Positions 31,820 to 42,971 are shown, counted from the first letter of the stretch. The stretch: DNA of 64,000 nucleotides from Dipteris shenzhenensis (GCA_047967505.1 CM106540.1); one strand, 5' to 3'. Notes: generated from the sequence alone by a model not told the origin. Made by a program: numbers and translations.

Positions 31820-32080
31820 CTCTCTCTCTCTCTCTCTTCTAACCCCCCCGCTAACCCCCACGCTACCCCCTGCTACCCTTCTCGCTAACCCCCCCGCCCC
31901 CTCGCTACCCCCCCCCCGGGGTCCCCGCTACCCCTCTCTACCCCCCGCTACTCCCTCCGCTAACCCCCCCGCTACCCCTCTCTACCCCCCGCTACCCCCT
32001 CCGCACCCCCTCACCACCCCCCCTCCCCCCCCCCCCTGTTTTTTTTTCTTTTTTTTCCCGGGGGGGGGGGGGGGGGGGAG
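31820..32080. repeat. (TC)n, CTACCCCC-type repeat and C/T/G homopolymer cluster
   Basis: It holds (TC)n at about 31,820-31,836, then degenerate CTACCCCC/CTAACCCC units to about 32,020, a C-run (32,024-32,036), a T-rich run, and 19 consecutive G (32,060-32,078). The C-run and G-run could pair across the T-rich loop. Open frames here are translations of the repeat. Confidence 0.9.
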
Positions 32081-32201
32081 CAGCTTCGGCCTCCTGCAAT
32101 CCCTTCTTTGCCCCCATAATGAAGGGAACACTCTATTGAATTTGTTGTTGGCGTCAGCAACCGTTTTTTGCTTGATTGAGCTTACTTGGTTGGTGATCAT
32201 C

Positions 32202-32639
32202 TCAGTATTGTGCTGGTGGAGATGCATTGCACTTGTGTATAACCTCTGCAATGATTTCATGCTTTCCATTACTTTCCATATCCTGTATTTTTCTCCCAAG
32301 GGCTGCAAGTTGAAGCTTGAGCTCTCTAATTTCTTCTTGCAAGTAGTGAATTTGGTCTGAGATGATCCTCCATGTTTGGTATGTCTTTACATAGGGGGTA
32401 GGTGTCGACAAGGCTGAAAAAACTGAATATGAAGGCTTGTTTGTAGGAGTCGAAGTGGCAAACATCTTCATCTGGGGAGTGAGCTCCATAGTGGCCTGCA
32501 TAAATCTGAGTGCCCCACTGCTAGCTTGGGCCAAGGGTTCAGCCCAACCTGGGGTGGTAGTAAAAAGCGTATATCTGTGAGCTAAAATACGAACTGAGCA
32601 AGAGTCAACCTGAGGACCTGAGAAAGGGCTGGGCAGCAC
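32202..32639 (-). CDS. Unidentified frame with a coiled-coil segment
   Basis: A 145-codon frame, not recognised. Its C-terminal part (WRIISDQIHYLQEEIRELKL, QLAALGRKIQDMESNG) looks like a coiled coil, and the N-terminal part is Pro/Ser/Thr-rich. It may be another ORF1 or Gag fragment, given the neighbours. No start context, intron signal or family motif supports a host gene. It could also be chance. Confidence 0.25.
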   Translation of the reverse strand: MLPSPFSGPQVDSCSVRILAHRYTLFTTTPGWAEPLAQASSGALRFMQATMELTPQMKMFATSTPTNKPSYSVFSALSTPTPYVKTYQTWRIISDQIHYLQEEIRELKLQLAALGRKIQDMESNGKHEIIAEVIHKCNASPPAQY

Positions 32640-32976
32640 AGCAACTTGGTACCGGGAGCTAGAGTGGCAGTGGAGTGGCGGCTCGATTGTACAATGATCC
32701 GCTATCAGATAAACATGTGCGGCCCCCTTGACCTAAGTTGAGTTGCCGCTAGCACCGTGACGACCTAGCCTATCGAGGCTGAGCTATTGCTAGCGGCGCA
32801 ATGCCACAGCCCATTGAAGGTGGCTGGAGACGAATGAGGGCAAGCCTAAGTACAAAGAGACGAGAGGAGCTAGATGGGAGGAGCTTTTGACTAAACGATG
32901 GGGTCCTTCATTGGTCCAGCAAATAGAACAAGAACAAAGAGCAAAAAACTTGTACAGCCCACCAATGTGTGACTAT

Positions 32977-32978
<2 letters not shown>

Positions 32979-33013
<35 letters not shown>
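32979..33013 (+). repeat. (GA)n microsatellite
   Basis: An uninterrupted GA dinucleotide run of about 35 bases. The sequence between 32,640 and 33,130 otherwise shows nothing recognisable. Confidence 0.95.
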
Positions 33014-33015
<2 letters not shown>

Positions 33016-33195
33016 GGCTATAGCAAGCAACTATCTTTATTTCTAGCATGGTGTGAGGATGGTTGAGACTCCTTAGAAGAAGATCTCAGTTTAGATCTGA
33101 AGGGTGGGTACCTTTGCGAGATTTAGATAAGTGTGCCGTGGTCAAGTAAGGGATTGCAAGGTGTTTGTATCAATTGCATCTTCCTGTGTCTATTC

Positions 33196-33391
33196 CAGGA
33201 GATTCAACCCAAGATACATGCGAAGATTCCAAACTGTGGAAAAGCAGGTAAAGTAGATGGGGACAACTATTCTATCCACAACGTGAAGTTGTGGAGCCAC
33301 TTGGCGGCAAGGAAGTTATGGAAGGTGGCAACAAAAGGGGATCTTAAACCCCAGGACACCGTGAATGCAACAAGAAAGGTAACAAAACTTT
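33196..33391 (+). pseudogene. Copia-type Gag N-terminal fragment
   Basis: The frame includes KIPNCGKAGKVDGDNYSIHN, VKLWSHLAARKLWKVATKGD. This resembles the DUF4219/copia Gag start (xLDGxNYxxWxxKLxxxLxxxxLWKVV). It ends at a TGA near 33,393. A second Gag fragment on the same strand at about 36.0 kb could be from the same insertion. Confidence 0.5.
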
Positions 33392-34149
33392 GACCAAGGG
33401 TAGTATTCGAGCTACATATCTGAGATAAATTCATGGTAGTAGCCTACTCTACCTAGAAGCTCCAAATCTGTTGGATGTTTACAAGAGCCGGAAGCTGTCG
33501 GGTTCACTCAAAATTAACTGGATCTACAATCATTCCTCTATAGCTTATAACATCCCCTAATAAAACCCAAAAAAACTCTAAACATGCACTTTTTTGGATT
33601 CAGAGCAAAGAAATGCATTTTAACAAGTTGAAGAGGCACTCTTTAGCTTCTCTACAAGAAGGTGTGGGAGTGCTGACAGTCAGTCATCCTCTGAGAGGAG
33701 GTTCCCAAAGGAACCTACAAGATTCAAGATCAGAACTGAAACACTTTCTAAAAGTATACGAGAACAGTGAAATGAAATTTCATTTTGAAGTCTCTGAGAG
33801 TTGCATCTTCTTACAGCATAAATTGCTTGCCAAAATAAAATTTATATGCACACCACGTCGTAAGTATGGGAGTACATCATAAAGAGGTTTATAAGCTTTG
33901 AGGTCTTACTGACCAGGCCTCTTTTATGACTCAGACTCGTTTACTGCTCATAGATAATACACGAAATGTCCTTACATATGTTGTATCTATTTAGACACTT
34001 CAAAAACAATCACTCACATTCATAATATGCACTCTCTCCACAAAAATCTACTCAATAGCTGATTGCAGGATAATGGACATAGAAGGGAAATGTGTGATTC
34101 AGGGAGAAAAAAAATGTGAACAGTCAGGAGCAATTTAAAATCAACATAC

Positions 34150-37100
34150 CATTGTGCTTCACACAATTCACAAACCAGGCAAGTGTCACAACATAAAGTC
34201 CCCTTCTCAGTCCATGCTTTAAAGCATGTTCATATTTCCTTCCTCCAAAGCTGTAAGAGAATCAAGGATTGCTTATTTGAGACAGCACATTAAAAAAACA
34301 TGCTTGTCAATTTAGTCAGCTTTAGCAAAGTCGAAAAGATTCTTTGAAAAGCTGGAAAGCTTTGCTGAGGATATTTGCACAACAAGGTGAGTGCACTGCG
34401 GATGCAGATCTGGACTATATAGACCACCCATTCGCATTGTGGCTTCCTGCACTTGTTTGCGAGCATCTGCACAATGAGTAAGGATAGAGTGAGGAGTCTG
34501 GCTATGGAGCTGTCAAAAAAAGTAACTCATTGCTGCATGAATAGTGAGAATGTACCCAAGCAAAGTAAAAATAACTGGACATTCTACAAATTGAAATACC
34601 AAAAATTGTGCTATAAACACTTTGATTTTCAACAAATTCTAGCTGAAGTTGGAGTGCCTATCAGACATCCAGAGCCCCAATGGCAATATGGATGTTATGG
34701 AAGCCTACCGTCACACTTGGCCATAGCCACAGGCTGCAGCATGTCATATGCTTGAAGCATACCTATCAGCTTCCAGCTCCCTATTTCAAGGCCTTTTAAA
34801 AACCATGACCAACAGCTAAAGAAAGTCAGCCACATAATTGAGGTGCAAATTGCATAGGCTGAATCACCCACAAGGTAGATATTCATGGATCTGAGACGCA
34901 TGTTGCTTATAAAACAAAAAATGTGTTGGGGGTTTGATACTTATTTCCATGCTTTGATCAACAGAATACAAGTCGTACTTATAAAGGCGAATCTCAGTGA
35001 AGAAGCTGTGTCCACATCCATGGTATTACATTCATCCACCTATCTGGCATCAAAACTGCCTCCATACACAGGTATTCTTGTTCTGCACTAAAAGTTTTAC
35101 CGAAAAATATTGCAACAAAACATAAAAGACAACATAGAAGAACACGGAAACATTGAATGCAGCAGATAACAAAATTTTATTGAAAACATCATTTTATAGT
35201 CCATTCGTTTCAAGACCAACTGGCACCTAGACTTTGCATCTATCAAACCAGGTTTATTCCCATATACTATCATCATGCAGTACGTGTAGGGTGAAGAGCA
35301 TCCTAGACCATGCTTCAGTTTTGCAAATGAAAAGGGAAATTTGAGTGGACAATGAACACTAGTACTAGAGAGAAGAGCTATTGAAAATCCCAATAGTCAA
35401 GCAGATGCACAATTGAGGATATAAAGATCCAGCTGCCTGGGATGTCAACTTATAGGACAGAAACATACTAGGCCTGTATCATTAGAGAAGAATATGAGAA
35501 AACTTTTCTCTCTGAGCGCCAAAACTCAGGGTCGCCAGATAGCCTAACCTGGTGCACACAAATTGGGTATAGGTTTTAGTGTGTGTACCAACATCCTGGA
35601 ATTGAAGGATGAAAAACCGATTCATAAGGTGGCATGACTCAAGGTTATATGTCCTCTTAGGGGCAACGTCATCAAGACTGCAGTAATTGCACATTTAATG
35701 ACACCTCATTGTATACATGGTGTATTAACCTTAGGTCATGCTTTTATAGGAGGATGCAGACTACCTAAACCTAACCCGTTTTGATAGTACTGCAACCCTA
35801 GTTCCCTGCATAAATTTTTAAGGATTTTTTTTTACTAATATTTGATGCACTTGGCAGTTTACTCCACCAGAGTAATGAGGGTGTGATTCACAAGACACTT
35901 TGGGCAAAACAACTCTAGGGATTCCCCAAGAAGGTGAACAGCTCCACCTTGAAAGAAGAAGTCGAATCAGCCCTCGAAATGGTCACTTACCATTTTTAAT
36001 CAATGGCAAAATACTTCACCAGAAAAATAGTTTCAATGAAAAAACAAGACACGACGGAGAAGCTCTTAAGGAGCTTTGAGTTCCGGATACTTGACAGGGA
36101 CCAGTTGGTCGACTTGCTATTTCTAGTTAGTGGCCATTAAATGAAATAGCCAGAGTTTTTGCAATAACAAGTCTTCCCCCTGGATATGAAGAGGTATCAA
36201 GACTATTCATGGTTTGGGTAATACATCAAATCTCAATTATAACTTTAATTCACTTTATTTCTATTTTTATTTAATAGAGTAATGAAACTAAGTTGGGGCA
36301 TTTTGAAGATGAAGTTACCATGCACAGGTAGCTAGGATCCCAGTAAGAGTCATGGTGTCTTTGAAACACGTACGAGATCTGCTTCTGATGCTCCTTTCTG
36401 TAGGATGGCGCTGTGAACGACATGAGGCAGCCTGATGCCGGGTTGCTGCAATGATGTTGTCTCAGATGGAGCAGGTGCTAATTAACCCTCCTGCTGACTA
36501 GAACGCCTGAAAATCAAGGACTCAATGCTGTCAAATACTACTATGAAGAAGAAGTCTATGATTTGCTGCTACCAGCACATAGCCTCAAATCTCTACACTG
36601 TCTTGTGGCTACAATCCCACGACCTGCCTCAACCTAGAATCTATGATTCCGAGTTCTTGAGCTGGCCCGGGGTGATCCGTATTACATGAGAGAGATGGTT
36701 CTATGGGTATCTTGCTACCTGAATGAAGTTGTCCTCGCTCAAGTGGAGGAAATGCTCCCTATAGAAAGCCATCTTGGTCCCCATGTGGCTATGGAGGAGA
36801 GATCCATGTCCTATGGATGTATACCTACCATAAGTCAAATGATGTGATGAGTCTCCTACTGTGTCATAGGCAGGAAGGGAGTTTCTAGCGGGTACTGATA
36901 TGGTAGTAAATGATCAATTAACATGTCTTGCAATCGGAACCATCTGAAGACACATGCATACCAGCATTGTTCATCTCCCTCCGCATAGACGATGACAGGA
37001 CCTTCCATGGGTAGTCTCTAATGACCCGCATAGGTCTAGCCGAAATGCTTGACCTGTTCAAGATAGGTGATAATCTGGGATGAGGCATCTGTGTGGAGGG

Positions 37101-40100
37101 GTCTCACAGCAAACTCATGCAAGAATCCCTTCTCCCAAATCATACAAGAGAGCATTATTACATGTAGTCCCTCAAAATCAGTCCACTCGTCCTCTACTAT
37201 TAGAAAGATCACTGACCCGTCTGTGAGCCACCATATGAGGAGGGCGTGAGGATAGGCTAGTGGGAAAAGTTCCTGCTCTATGGACTGTGGTGCAGACTGT
37301 AGCACGCAGTCCTGGCTATTTGGGGAAGCTTGGAGAATGGACACTGTAGGCTGTAGCATTGGCTGCAGATGGCCGACAGTTGCAGAAGTGTGTGTACCGG
37401 TGGAGATGGCTGCAGCAGGGACTACCGGGGCAGCAGAACCTTGGTGGCAGATCCAGTAGACTGACTAGTCTGAAGGGTCTGTTCTGGTCGGCTGGATTTA
37501 CAGGATAAAGTTTAACACAAATCAAAGTAGCCAGCCCCTGGACTCAACTACAAAGTAGAGCCTAGTAGCCCGTGATAGTATGCTTCTTATCTCCTTCCTC
37601 AAAGCCATAGTGAACAACTGATTTTGGAGGTTGAGCACTCTTGTCAAGTTACTCGTCTCATACGTCTCCCTCAAGATGGTCCAAGCTTCAAAAGTTGATC
37701 TGCCAGTTTGATGTGAGGGATCCCAAAATCTGCCATCATCCATGAAAAGTGCCCCGGCATCCTTGTCTCCTCACTCTTCAACCTCTTCAACATTTGCAGG
37801 TGTCACAATTTTGCTTGTAGCTTAGATCTTTGGCTTTCAGCTATGACACTATGGCGACCCTCCAAACTCTCCTTGCCACCCATATCTTCAATGGGTAGTT
37901 TGTTCCATCCAACATGCCCCCCTCCTCAAAAATGAGAATAGGCATATGTGAAGCCATGGGCATAGAGCAAACAAACACAAATTTAACACCCTGCACCAAA
38001 TATATATCTAGATGAATCAAGGAACATGACCAAACTCATCCTCTGAAAACACAACACACTACAGTTTCAACCTCAAACTCCATCACACATAGCAGGGACT
38101 AGCAACTATGATATGCCCACCAACGTCATCAGCACCCTACAGTGGCTGTAGACTGAATCCTCGGAACTAGAGTCACCTTCTATTGAGTAAAGGTTCGCCT
38201 TCCTTTGGTTGTTTGAGTAGAGTGCGTGAAAATAACAAAGCCATGTGTCAAAGCATAGGGTCGCAACCCTCTACCACCTAGAATATGATGGTCCCATGGC
38301 CACTTGCTACTCTCAGAGCTCACTCACAACATGTGTACGCAAATTTTAAGGAAGAACACACTCAAATCTGGACGAAGACGCAGTAAAGGATGCAGTAATG
38401 TATTACCGTGCTTCACAAGGTGTGGAGTTGTCAAGGCACAAGAATGCTCTATGTAGGCAATCAATACCTACAGCCACAAGGCTGATCTGCTCCTATCAAT
38501 GCTGCATAACTCTCTCCTCTGCAAGCCTTTCTGAGGCTTCATCATCGACGCTTCAGTGGTGAATAAGAGGGAGCAGGACAAACTACCCCCTTTTACAGAT
38601 TGTGAGGGACAGCCTATCCCCCCCTTGACAAGCAAACAAGCCCCTTGCTTGGGCTGACCCAGATCTAGGGCCGACAAGCAGCGTCCACCCAAGTTCCAAC
38701 ATATCCACACTAGGGGGCAACCAGACTCTCTACATTGGCTGACCCCTAGGTGGCCTTGCTGGACCCCTGGTCAGGTCATAGGCAGGCAAGCCTGCCCTCT
38801 TCTTACACCCCTTTTGCAGGGGCTGGAAGCCCCCACTGCAGGCTGACCCTAAATCCCAACCTGCTGCTGCCAAATTGCGCATAGACCAGTCTGTGCTGGC
38901 CGACCAGAGCCCCTGCTCTCCTCATTTGGGGCTTACTTGAGGGGAGTTCACACTTATATTCTGATGCATGTGTCTACATGTAAGTGTGGAGTCCATTTGG
39001 TCCACACCACATGTAGGACTCAGAAGTGCTCATCAGAGTCTTTGGAGCAAGCAGATCTAGGCAGCAGCAAGGTGCAGAGAATAAAAACCATTGTTCAAGA
39101 CCTCAGATGTGCTTCCAGCACAAGAGAAGGTGGAGACAAGGGTACCAGCAGGGTGCAGCATGTTGGAAAACACAAATACCCTTGCCTTAAGCTAGCATAG
39201 CTAATACAACGCGTAAATAGGCTAATGTCCTTGCAATAAAAATGCAAGACATCCAGTGCAGGATATGCCACGATACAACACCCAGAGTTATCTTGCTTCA
39301 AGGCTTCTGCAGATACAAGAAGATACAGAGCACACTTCAGATCAGAGCGGGAGAGAGAATATGCAGATGTAAAGCCAAAAGAGATATCTCATCTATAGAT
39401 ACGGAAATCTGTATAAAAAGAGCTCCCAAAAGTTAACCAACACCTGCAGCAAACATCCACTGAGATATGGCACCAACACCAGCTTTGTTCGCTCAACCCT
39501 CTGCTGTAGAACTCCTCCTGGATCACCTACCTCTTGTAGGCTTCAATACCTCTGCTGTAGAGTCCCTCCTGGATCACTACGGAGCTCTTGTAGGCTTCAA
39601 TAGCTTGCTCTAGGATGAGCTTTGCATGGTGCTCCCTCTTGCTGACACATGTGCTCTCCTACTGCATATAGATATGTACCAGTGGTACAGGCTGAGGCCA
39701 GCTGCTACATTGAGCTTAGGAGTCCACCCTCAAGGGACCCAGTCTGGCTGACCAGACTTCTACAGACTGGCGGACCCAGTCAGTCCGCCAGCCAACCAGA
39801 ACAGGGCCGACTGGCCCACCTGCGAATTCCTCCACAGACTGTCGACTGCAATCTGTAAGACTGCTGACTGCTGCAGCGTCTTCTGCCTACAAACAGGCCC
39901 TTCTGCTGGTGCCTTGTACTGACCCTATGCCAGCCCATCTGCGCACCTCCGGACAGGAGCCAGACTTCTGCCGATCTGTCAGGTCCCTTCCAGGACCTGT
40001 AGAGGCCCGGCCATTAGGCACCCTGTTGCTGGCTTTGTACCAGCCCTTCCGCCCTCTTGATGGACCCATGCCTGGGCATTCCACAGCCAGCACTAAAGAT

Positions 40101-41563
40101 GGGCATATTCACAGCCTGTAGGACAACCAGCTCTAGTGGGTTTGGTGGCCCATGTGGCTGCCCCAGGAAGACTGTTGATTGCTGCCCATGTCGGCAGCCT
40201 GTTCACCCTCCATGTCTCCCAAGCCACTTTGGAAAGGCACATGCCAAGAGGAGTAAGCAGAAGTCTGGGCAATTATACATGGCCTCAGATCTAGCAATAG
40301 TGGAACAGCATCCGGCTGTCCACATAGTGTCGATAGTAAGTACATCTCTATTCAGTTTTGGTTGCCATAACTCAATGTCTATTCAGATCTGAGAGTGATA
40401 TTTATTCATATACATATGTGCACATAAGTGAGAAGCAGCTAGAGTGGTATTTATTCATATATATGAGTGCACATAGAGTTCTTAGGTGTGATCTCATGGA
40501 CGATTTATTTCCAACTGCGTGTCCTAACATGGTATCACAAGCCAGGATTTGAACTAGAGGTACATGCTTAGATTTTCTGACAGTCAAGCCCTGTTGCACT
40601 CGTCATTTGGGGTCTCAGACGTGGGCCTTGACACTTACTTTAAACATTCATTGGTATTAATTTGATATTAGAGAGGACGTGACACTGATGGAGTCCGTGA
40701 AGCTGGCCGAGGTGCACACACAATTCGATGCCTATGGCAAAAAACTTGAAAGTAATTACCGAGTTCAAGGGTGCGTACTTTCAGGCACACTGGACGACGC
40801 CATGTATCATCCATGTAATGTTGAATCCTATGAATTCATGAGTTAGAAGAACTCTCTAATTTAAACCGAGCAGCCCGCGATTGCTTTCAAGATGTTGCAT
40901 TGCAATCAGTGCAGTACTCGAGGGGGGGGGGCGAAAAAGAGCACTCCTGGTTCTTTGATTTTGTGCGTCCGATGTAAGGCAATGGCATTGTCGATATATA
41001 TCTCGATGACCAACGGTGCAGGCTTCTCCCTTGCCGCTCCTGGACCTCGCTCAAGACGACGTAGTCTAGTTTCAGCTTGCTTTTTCACAAGTGATCCATA
41101 TTTTCGTTTCAAAATTAGAGCGGAGCTTCCTTACGTCCATTAACGTCTAGGCCCGACTTCCGCGATGGCGACACAACTATCAGAAGCAAAAATTGCATTC
41201 AAAAACACTAACCCGCGAAGTACATCCCACTGTCGTCACAGAGCTATAAAATTTCCACAAGTTCGTTTCCGCGATGGATTACCAGTTCAAATTTCGATAA
41301 TTCAGACGAAAACATTCAGGGACAAGGGTGGACGAGGGACATTATCGTCACAATGACAAGCGCTCACCTTTAGACAACCCTGTAACGCAGATTACCAGTC
41401 CCTGGAACGGTCCGCCTGCTGTGCTTACTCCATGAGAAGAAGACGAAAGCGGAGAAGCTGGCATTGCTCTGCTGCTATGGAATAGAGAAGCTGGTGGCAG
41501 AGCGTTCGCAACCTTCAAACAGCCCACACTTAGCACGACCTGCGGCCTGCGGTCGCACATCAT
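34150..41563 (-). CDS. BRCT-domain protein (TopBP1/MEI1-like), 5' three exons
   Basis: Coding exons on the minus strand are 41,368-41,563, 34,375-34,466 and 34,150-34,252, and they join in phase. Exon 1 ends GPFQGLVICVTGLSK at a donor AAAG|GTGAGC. Exon 2 follows acceptor TTGTGCAG with DARKQVQEATMRMGG and YSPDLHPQCTHLVVQ. Exon 3 gives SFGGRKYEHALKHG and GLYVVTLAWFVNCVKHN, then donor G|GTATGT. Together they form most of one BRCT repeat, with the conserved GG turn and the Trp of the last helix. BRCT domains bind phosphopeptides in DNA-damage signalling; plant TopBP1/MEI1-type proteins are the closest family I recall. Before it is a Ser/Ala-rich leader. ATG 41,561-41,563 is the first in frame; two short upstream ORFs precede it. 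Further exons were not found. Confidence 0.8.
34253..34374 (-). other. Intron 2 of the BRCT gene: U12-type AT-AC intron, 122 bp
   Basis: The minus strand reads CAA|ATATCCTCAG at the 5' end, the U12 5' splice-site consensus over its first seven bases. The 3' end is TCCTTGATTCTCTTAC|AGC. TCCTTGAT (34,261-34,268) fits the U12 branch site TCCTTRAY, with the branch A about 10 bases from the AC. Splicing here joins Gln and Ser codons in phase 0 and restores the BRCT alignment. The GT-AG alternatives I tried break the frame. Confidence 0.82.
35985..36230 (+). pseudogene. Copia-type Gag (UBN2) fragment
   Basis: Degenerate plus-strand blocks are MAKYFTRKIVSMKKQDTTEK, FRILDRDQLVDLL and AITSLPPGYEEVSRLFMVW. 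The last is the conserved LxSLPxxYExV motif of the UBN2 Gag domain. Stops separate the blocks. It lies in intron 1 of the BRCT gene, antisense to it. Confidence 0.55.
36350..37330 (-). pseudogene. LINE C-terminal relic related to LINE 3
   Basis: On the minus strand, CWYACVFRWFRL (about 36,930-36,970) and neighbouring text resemble CWYAQTHRWFVRLGF of LINE 3 (27.1 kb). The plus-strand wording is also alike (CCATCTG...CATACCAGCA, TCATCTCCCTCCGC). The open frame 37,036-37,359 is probably part of the same relic. It is highly decayed. Confidence 0.4.
37522..37905 (-). pseudogene. Copia Gag relic (DUF4219 plus UBN2)
   Basis: The minus strand reads MLDGTNYPLKIWVARRVWRV, then, after decayed sequence, FEAWTILRETYETSNLTRVL and NLQNQLFTMAL. 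These are the LDGTNYPxW start and the AWxxLxxxYE...LxxQLxxMK block of copia Gag. It is frameshifted between the blocks. Confidence 0.72.
38450..38960 (-). repeat. LTR-like segment related to the gypsy 2 LTR
   Basis: It shares GCTCTCCTCATTTGGGGCTTA with 17,384-17,405, in the same orientation, plus a similar GC-rich, GGCCGACC-containing interior and a TTTTACAG/TTTTATAG block. Ends are not resolved. The stretch 37,910-38,450 shows nothing recognisable. Confidence 0.35.
39161..40529 (+). repeat. 1.37-kb LTR followed by a primer-binding site
   Basis: It starts TGTTGGAAAACACAAAT and ends GTGTCCTAACA, with TGTT/AACA inverted ends. Position 40,530 begins TGGTATCACAAGCC, a PBS-like site as in gypsy 2. 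The interior is GC-rich with GGCCGAC/CCAGTC words and a roughly 52-bp tandem duplication (39,497-39,603, CTCTGCTGTAGA...TAGGCTTCAATA). Internal coding sequence does not follow, so this is a 5' LTR with a severed element. Confidence 0.62.
40530..40543 (+). promoter_or_regulatory. PBS-like site
   Basis: TGGTATCACAAGCC directly follows the LTR end at 40,529. A second weaker match (TTGGTATTAATTTG) lies at about 40,650 but is not preceded by a convincing LTR end. Confidence 0.6.
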
Positions 41564-42700
41564 GAGCGAAGGCGTGTCTTTCGACACACGGCATCTCACA
41601 AGCAGACGACCGCCATTACAAAGACGACCGCTTCATGAAATTGAGAAGCCTGCTTTGCAATTGACGTCCTGAATGGTAGAAGCTTCAAGTTCGCCAATTA
41701 CACAAGGGCCTCCGAAGCAGGAGAGTTCCTGTGAATAATTCCGAGCGAGGTGCAGAGTCGTTTCAACTTGCGTGTTGTGTTGCCTGAAAGTTATCGTTTC
41801 TGTGGTGATCAAGCACACAGCTGAAAGGATGGACGATAGTAGCAGGGCACGGCTGTCTGCAAGCGAACTGACTTTTGTCTTTCGTGGGAAAGACGACAGG
41901 AAAGGGAGGCAGGCGGTTGTCTGATTGATTCAGTAGGGGCAGGAGATGCAGGGAGCCTAAGAGGTCAACGATTGAGCAATATAAGCTGCATTGAATCAAC
42001 GAAGCGCAGGCCGTGAGGATGTTGGTTGGATGAAGCAGTCAGTCACCTCCTGTCTCGCTCAAATTTGCTCTTGGAGTCTTCTCCACCGATCCACCATTAA
42101 TGCTCAGAACAGAGCTGCATCAATCTACCGCTCTCTCTCTCTCTCTCTCGCAATCATCCGTCGTCTGATGAAATCTCGCGAACATCTGATGAAAATTTCC
42201 CAAACTATCTGATGAAATCTGGCAAAACATCCCGTGAAAACTTGCCACGCGCTTCGATTAGACCCCTCATGCAATTCCATCAAAAATCCAAAACGGAGAA
42301 CGATTGATTGTCCTGCACAGCGCCGCACCTTTTCCTCGCTCCCTCGCCGGTTCCCGTTTGAATTCTGCGACTCCAAAGTCCATGGCTGGGCCTTCCCGCG
42401 CACAATCTCTTGGTCAAGGACGCTGTCTTCGTGCGCTCTTTGCAGAAATCTCGACAGGAGCAGCAGATTCACGGGTGAAAGGCTTTTTCGCAAAGATCCG
42501 TCTTTTGCTGCAAGCTTTTTACGCCCTGAGCTCAGATGATTCCTTCCCTCTCGTGATGCATTTTCAACCTGGAGATCTGTCGAACTCAGAACTTACCCAA
42601 GAATCGTCCACTTCGATGTACACTCGTTCACACCAGAAAGATAAGATTTATATAATTTATTTATTTATTTTTTAAACATCAGGCCACACGACCAACTCAA
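41564..42700 (-). promoter_or_regulatory. Upstream region of the BRCT gene
   Basis: No retrotransposon domain is visible here. On the minus strand, short upstream ORFs (ATGAAGCGGTCGTCTTTGTAA and ATGGCGGTCGTCTGCTTGTGA) precede the coding ATG, a common regulatory arrangement. A (CT)n run lies at 42,129-42,151, and ATTTCATCAGA is repeated three times at about 42,165-42,230. I infer a 5' UTR and promoter. The open frames on both strands here have no recognisable domain. Confidence 0.45.
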
Positions 42701-42971
42701 CACCTCCACACGAGTTTTTATTTCTTGCCCGTGCCCAACCTTCCCATTTGGTGCGAGTTTGGAGCTTAACACATGCGTTTTTCCGCGTGAACTAATGTCT
42801 GAAATGCATTTTTGTGGACCACCTTACTATCTGCAGAGAGCTACACTCTTGCAGCGCTCACGATCTATCTACAGGGTGCTCCGATGTTTTTATTGGCGAG
42901 CCAACGATGCATTCCCACCCTCGTGTGCACCAAGCCCAAACTGAGAACTCATCAAGACCTACTTCCTCGTT

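Larger units (their letters stand above)
34467..41367 (-). other. Intron 1 of the BRCT gene, 6.9 kb, filled with retrotransposon debris
   Basis: The donor GTGAGC is at 41,367-41,362 and the acceptor ...TTACTCATTGTGCAG ends at 34,467, both U2-type. Phase is kept: the last exon-1 base G plus the first exon-2 bases AT make Asp. The intron holds a Gag fragment (+), a LINE relic (-), a copia Gag (-), LTR-like sequence (-) and a 1.37-kb LTR with PBS (+). Positions 34,470-35,980 and 40,560-41,360 show nothing recognisable. Confidence 0.78.

Noticed and set aside
33780-33825. MQLSETSK frame on the minus strand as BRCT exon 4
   Set aside because: The LSE text is what one expects next in this family, but no acceptor gives the right phase after exon 3 and a stop follows at once.
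39497-39603. Spaced repeats as a CRISPR-like array
   Set aside because: Only two adjacent copies of about 52 bp without spacers, in a plant retrotransposon LTR.
40640-40665. TTGGTATTAATTTGATATTAG as a second PBS
   Set aside because: The match is weak and no convincing LTR end precedes it.
40906-41112. Basic minus-strand frame as a further BRCT-gene exon
   Set aside because: It lies between exon 1 and the phase-correct exon 2, has no BRCT similarity, and would break the exon 1-2 junction.
42304-42675. 123-codon plus-strand frame near the BRCT promoter
   Set aside because: No family motif, and overlapping frames of similar length exist on both strands.
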